From the NCBI RefSeq assembly GCF_016411825.1, contig NZ_JAEKMH010000002.1, positions 868,001-932,000 on the forward strand: a stretch of DNA of 64,000 nucleotides, in the 5' to 3' direction. The notes under the pieces were generated by a model that worked only from the letters and a program-made list of their open reading frames with translations, was not told the origin of the DNA and searched no databases. Of the stretch, positions 61,042 through 64,000 are shown one piece after another; within the stretch, counting starts at the first letter, position 1, and the number at the start of each line of letters is the position of its first letter. Source of the DNA: Devosia sediminis. GTDB lineage: Bacteria > Pseudomonadota > Alphaproteobacteria > Rhizobiales > Devosiaceae. The position numbers and the translations under genes are program-made.

Positions 61042-61077
61042 CGGCGCGCAGTGCCGGGTGAGGGGGCCTTGATCGCG

Positions 61078-61629
61078 CTAGGCCTCGACCGGCCGCTGCA
61101 CCTGTGGCCGCCCGACGGTCTTGGCGAGATCGGCCACGTCGATAAAGAAATCCGCCTGCCGCCGCAGATCGTCCGAAATCATCGGCGTCGATGTCGACAG
61201 CGTCGAAACGACGGTCACGCGCTTGCCCTTGCGCTGCAGCGCCGCCACCAGCGCGGTGAAGTCGCCGTCGCCGGAAAACAGCACGAAATGGTCGTAATAG
61301 GGGGCCTGTTCGAGCGCGTCGACGGTCAGTTCGATATCCATATTGCCCTTGACCTTGCGGCGGCCCATGGAGTCGGTGAATTCCTTCGCCGGCTTGGTGA
61401 CCACCGTGTAGCCATTGTAGTCGAGCCAGTCGATCAACGGACGGATGGACGAGTATTCCTGGTCCTCGACCAGCGCCGTGTAATAGTTAGCGCGCAGCAG
61501 GTAGGCCTTGGCGCTGAATTCGGTCAGAAGCTTGCGGTAATCGATGTCGATGCCGATCGCCTTGGAAGTGGCATAGAGATTGGCGCCGTCGATGAAAAGG
61601 GCGATCTTCTCGCGAGGATCAATGGCCAT
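61078..61629 (-). CDS. NYN domain (LabA/DUF88) putative ribonuclease
   Basis: A 183-residue protein with a PIN-like NYN fold. The acidic active-site residues are seen in ALFIDGANLYATSK (about residues 10-23), KGNMDIELTVDAL (about 94-106) and LFSGDGDFTALVAAL (about 117-131), which are the three LabA motifs. The family is predicted to cut RNA with a metal ion. All catalytic aspartates are present. It is convergent with smpB and divergent from rpoZ, the same place as in many Rhizobiales genomes. Its partner process is unknown. Confidence 0.88.
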   Translation of the reverse strand: MAIDPREKIALFIDGANLYATSKAIGIDIDYRKLLTEFSAKAYLLRANYYTALVEDQEYSSIRPLIDWLDYNGYTVVTKPAKEFTDSMGRRKVKGNMDIELTVDALEQAPYYDHFVLFSGDGDFTALVAALQRKGKRVTVVSTLSTSTPMISDDLRRQADFFIDVADLAKTVGRPQVQRPVEA

Positions 61630-61856
61630 AACGAATATCCTTGGAGCAGGGCAGGGCCGCGGCGCTGAAAAAGCCGTCCGGGACGGAGAGTTGATTAAAT
61701 TCCACTGCTATCTTTAAAGCTTAAATTCGGTATTCGCACATTTGGCGACATCCGTAAAGCTGGCCGCCCGCCGGGCATCCCGTTTCCCACCGCACTTGTC
61801 ATCGCGCTGTCGAACGTGTATTGCGACCCTTCATTCCCCCAAGTGTGGAGACGTTC

Positions 61857-62225
61857 GTGGCACGCGTCACCGTTGAAGACTGCATCGAAAAGGTCGAGAA
61901 TCGCTTCGATCTCGTCCTCATGGCCGCCCATCGCGCGCGCATGATTTCCTCCGGCGCCCAGATCACCGTGGCCCGCGACAACGACAAGAATCCGGTCGTT
62001 GCCCTGCGCGAAATCGGCGACGCCACCATTTCGCCCGAAGACCTGCACGAGGATCTGATCCACTCGCTGCAGAAGTATGTCGAGGTCGACGAGCCCGAAA
62101 ACACCGCCGCTCCGATGATCGAGAGCGCCGGCGACGACGACGCCATCAACTTCGACACCATCAGTGAAGAAGAACTGCTGCGCGGCATCGAGAGCCTGGC
62201 TCCGCCGGAGCGTCGGGACGACTAG
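61857..62225 (+). CDS. rpoZ: RNA polymerase omega subunit
   Basis: Omega helps assemble the beta' subunit of RNA polymerase and is part of a (p)ppGpp-binding site in many proteobacteria. The 122-residue protein has the conserved opening [20 protein letters not shown] and [11 protein letters not shown], then NPVVALREI, and an acidic tail. The start is GTG at 61857 with GGAG 7 bases upstream. The upstream frame (ATG at 61821) is not conserved. It stands before the rsh gene, the normal alphaproteobacterial order. The two-hairpin element copy 5 follows 12 bases after the stop. Confidence 0.94.
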   Translation: MARVTVEDCIEKVENRFDLVLMAAHRARMISSGAQITVARDNDKNPVVALREIGDATISPEDLHEDLIHSLQKYVEVDEPENTAAPMIESAGDDDAINFDTISEEELLRGIESLAPPERRDD

Positions 62226-62237
62226 GCCGCGTCCTGC

Positions 62238-62296
62238 AAATCGCTCCAGTGGAGCGATTTGAGCGGACTAGGCCATGAGAGCTGCGCGCGAATGGC
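62238..62296 (+). repeat. two-hairpin intergenic element, copy 5 (after rpoZ)
   Basis: Hairpin 1: AAATCGCTCC/GGAGCGATTT (62238-62260). Hairpin 2 at 62272-62296: GCCAT-GA-GAGC-TGC-GCGC-GA-ATGGC, with one mismatch in the inner helix. It stands 12 bases after the rpoZ stop and about 125 bases before the rsh start. Confidence 0.78.
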
Positions 62297-62420
62297 ATGC
62301 ACCGGCCTTGCGGCACATGGTGATCCGATTATATCAGGGAGCGTCCGGCATGCGCCGGGCGCTCTTTTCATTTCTGATACAGGCGCTAAGCTCTTTTTCT
62401 GCGAGCGGGCGACTTAATCC

Positions 62421-64000
62421 ATGATGCGTCAGTACGAGCTCGTCGAACGCGTTCAGGCCTATAACCCGAACGCCGATGAGCAATTGTTGAACAAGGCCTA
62501 TGTGTACGCCATGCAGAAGCATGGCTCGCAGAAGCGCGCCTCCGGCGACCCCTATTTCAATCATCCGCTCGAAGTCGCGGCCATCCTGACCGAGCTGAAG
62601 CTCGATGATGCCTCCATCGCTGTTGGCCTGTTGCACGACACGATCGAGGACACCGACGCCACCCGCGCCGAGATCGATCAGCTCTTTGGCGGCGAGATTG
62701 GCACCATTGTCGATGGCCTGACCAAGATCGAGCGCCTCAACCTCGTGTCACGCGAGGAAGCCCAGGCCGAAAATCTACGAAAACTCCTCCTGGCCATCAG
62801 CCAGGATGTGCGCGTGCTGCTGGTCAAGCTTGCTGATCGCCTGCACAACATGCGCACCCTGCAGTTCATGGCGCCCGAAAAGCAGCGGCGCATCGCGCAG
62901 GAGACGATGGATATCTATGCCCCCCTGGCGGGACGCATGGGTATGCAGGACATGCGCAACGAGCTCGAGGATCTGAGCTTCCGCATTCTCCAGCCCGATC
63001 ACTACGAGGCCATCACCGCGCGCCTCGAGCAGATGCAGGCCGACAATCGCGAGACCATCGACACCATTACCGCCGAACTGAGCGAGCGCCTGGCCGAGGC
63101 CGGCATCGCCGCCCGCGTCAAGGCACGGGTTAAGTCGCCCTATTCGATCTTCTCCAAGATCGAGCGGAAGTCGATCGCACTTGAGCAGCTTTCCGACATG
63201 ATCGGCTTTCGTATCGTCGTCGGCTCGGAGGAAGAGTGCTACCGGACGGTGGGGCTGGTCCACACCACCTGGAAGGTCGTCCCCGGTCGCTTCAAGGACT
63301 ATATCTCAGTCCCCAAGCACAACGACTATCAGTCGATCCACACCACCATTGTCGGCCCCAGCCGCCAGCGCGTCGAGCTGCAGATCCGCACCGAGGCCAT
63401 GGATCGCATCGCCGAATTCGGCATCGCCGCCCACGCCCTCTACAAGGATGGTGCTTCGGCCAATCTCGGCCGCATCGAGATGGAGTCGCATGCCTATGGC
63501 TCGCTGCGGCAGACCATTTCGCACCTGACGTCAGGCATTTCGAGCGAGGACTTCCTCGAATACACCAAGCTCGAACTGTTCCAGGATCAGGTCTTCTGCT
63601 TCACGCCGCGCGGCCGTCTCATCGCCCTGCCGCGAGGCGCCACGCCCATCGATTTCGCCTATGCCCTGCATACAGATATCGGCGACACCTGTGTCGGCGC
63701 CAAGATCAACGGCCTCATCCTGCCGCTCGTCACACAGTTGCGCTCGGGCGACGAAGTGGAAATCCTGCGCGACCAGAACCATCGTCCGCCGTCCAACTGG
63801 ATCGGCATTGCCGCCACCGGCAAGGCCCGCGCTGCTATCAGGCGGGCGGTGCGTCACGCGGCGGCCCAGCGCGCCTTTGCCCTGGGCGAACATGTGCTGA
63901 ACATGATGCTAGAGCGCGAAGGCGTCATGCTCGACGATAGCGAGGCCAAGGCCCTGGCCGAGGCCCTCGAACTGCCCAGCAAGCGCGAGCTCCTCGTGGC
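62421..64000 (+). CDS. rsh: bifunctional (p)ppGpp synthetase/hydrolase (5' part, runs off the window)
   Basis: This RelA/SpoT homologue makes and removes (p)ppGpp and so controls the stringent response; alphaproteobacteria usually have one long enzyme. The 526 residues seen begin MMRQYELVERVQAYNPNADE (either of the two first ATGs could start). The hydrolase domain has YFNHPLEVA and LLHDTIEDT (H72, D73) plus KLADRLHNMRTL. The synthetase domain has KIERKS and YISVPKHNDYQSIHTTIVGP. The TGS domain starts near FCFTPRGRLIALPRGATPID. Both enzyme centres look intact. The ACT domain lies beyond the window. Confidence 0.95.
   Translation, partial: MMRQYELVERVQAYNPNADEQLLNKAYVYAMQKHGSQKRASGDPYFNHPLEVAAILTELKLDDASIAVGLLHDTIEDTDATRAEIDQLFGGEIGTIVDGLTKIERLNLVSREEAQAENLRKLLLAISQDVRVLLVKLADRLHNMRTLQFMAPEKQRRIAQETMDIYAPLAGRMGMQDMRNELEDLSFRILQPDHYEAITARLEQMQADNRETIDTITAELSERLAEAGIAARVKARVKSPYSIFSKIERKSIALEQLSDMIGFRIVVGSEEECYRTVGLVHTTWKVVPGRFKDYISVPKHNDYQSIHTTIVGPSRQRVELQIRTEAMDRIAEFGIAAHALYKDGASANLGRIEMESHAYGSLRQTISHLTSGISSEDFLEYTKLELFQDQVFCFTPRGRLIALPRGATPIDFAYALHTDIGDTCVGAKINGLILPLVTQLRSGDEVEILRDQNHRPPSNWIGIAATGKARAAIRRAVRHAAAQRAFALGEHVLNMMLEREGVMLDDSEAKALAEALELPSKRELLV

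Noticed and set aside
3346..62296. Repeats considered as a CRISPR array or as insertion sequences
   Set aside because: Copies are kilobases apart, have no spacers, no transposase and no target duplications; they are dispersed hairpin elements.

Overview
The window reads as chromosomal DNA of a high-GC alphaproteobacterium of the order Hyphomicrobiales (Rhizobiales). A Devosia-like organism is my best guess. The reasons are the Omp2b-type porin signature, the alphaproteobacterial gene orders fabF-mltG-yicC-gmk, lptF-lptG-surA-pdxA-rsmA and smpB...rpoZ-rsh, and many small palindromic intergenic repeats of the kind common in this order. I see no insertion sequence, prophage, CRISPR array, plasmid replication gene or rRNA.

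Layout. 1-3.4 kb: fatty-acid, cell-wall and nucleotide housekeeping (end of fabF, mltG, yicC, gmk). 3.5-12.1 kb: an MFS exporter, the minus-strand run lptF-lptG-surA-pdxA-rsmA (with no lptD between lptG and surA), holC-yitT and a DUF4344 secreted protein. 12.2-27.3 kb: an ABC-F protein, ndk, a tautomerase, a DEAD-box helicase, two more MFS transporters (one divergent from a marR gene with a palindromic operator), a molybdopterin oxidoreductase, a TauE/SafE permease and small proteins. A tRNA-Ser(GCT) lies at 27.49 kb. 27.8-40.4 kb: an accessory catabolic block on the minus strand. A PotABCD-type ABC transporter leads into two 2-hydroxyacid dehydrogenases, a bicupin, an SDR, an IolB isomerase, a succinate-semialdehyde-type dehydrogenase and a class III aminotransferase, with a divergent Lrp/AsnC regulator. 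40.6-51.7 kb: sugar genes (orphan treZ; araC/melA/beta-mannosidase; murQ divergent from gntR-nagB-II-nagA). 51.7-58.4 kb: an SDR gene beside the 3' relic of a paralog, a highly expressed porin, and an operon of a giant OmpA-family protein with repeats, a 43-residue membrane peptide and a helix-hairpin-helix membrane protein. 58.4-64 kb: an alpha/beta hydrolase without its nucleophile, dapA, smpB, an NYN-domain protein, rpoZ and the first part of the (p)ppGpp synthetase/hydrolase gene.

How the genes work together. The nag/murQ block should turn MurNAc-6-P and GlcNAc-6-P into fructose-6-P. The melA/mannosidase pair fits use of galactomannan-type oligosaccharides. The 28-39 kb block looks like one import-and-degrade pathway for an amino or uronate-like compound that I cannot name.

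The signal I find most interesting is a family of five intergenic elements (near 3.38, 12.29, 26.69, 51.82 and 62.27 kb). Each has two tandem hairpins. The second hairpin has a GA/GA internal loop and shows compensatory base changes in both of its helices. That argues for a structured RNA element at gene 3' ends and not just a DNA palindrome. Other leads are an orphan intrinsic terminator between the porin and the ompA gene (possible small RNA), a large structured porin leader, and a paralog relic whose only codon changes are silent.
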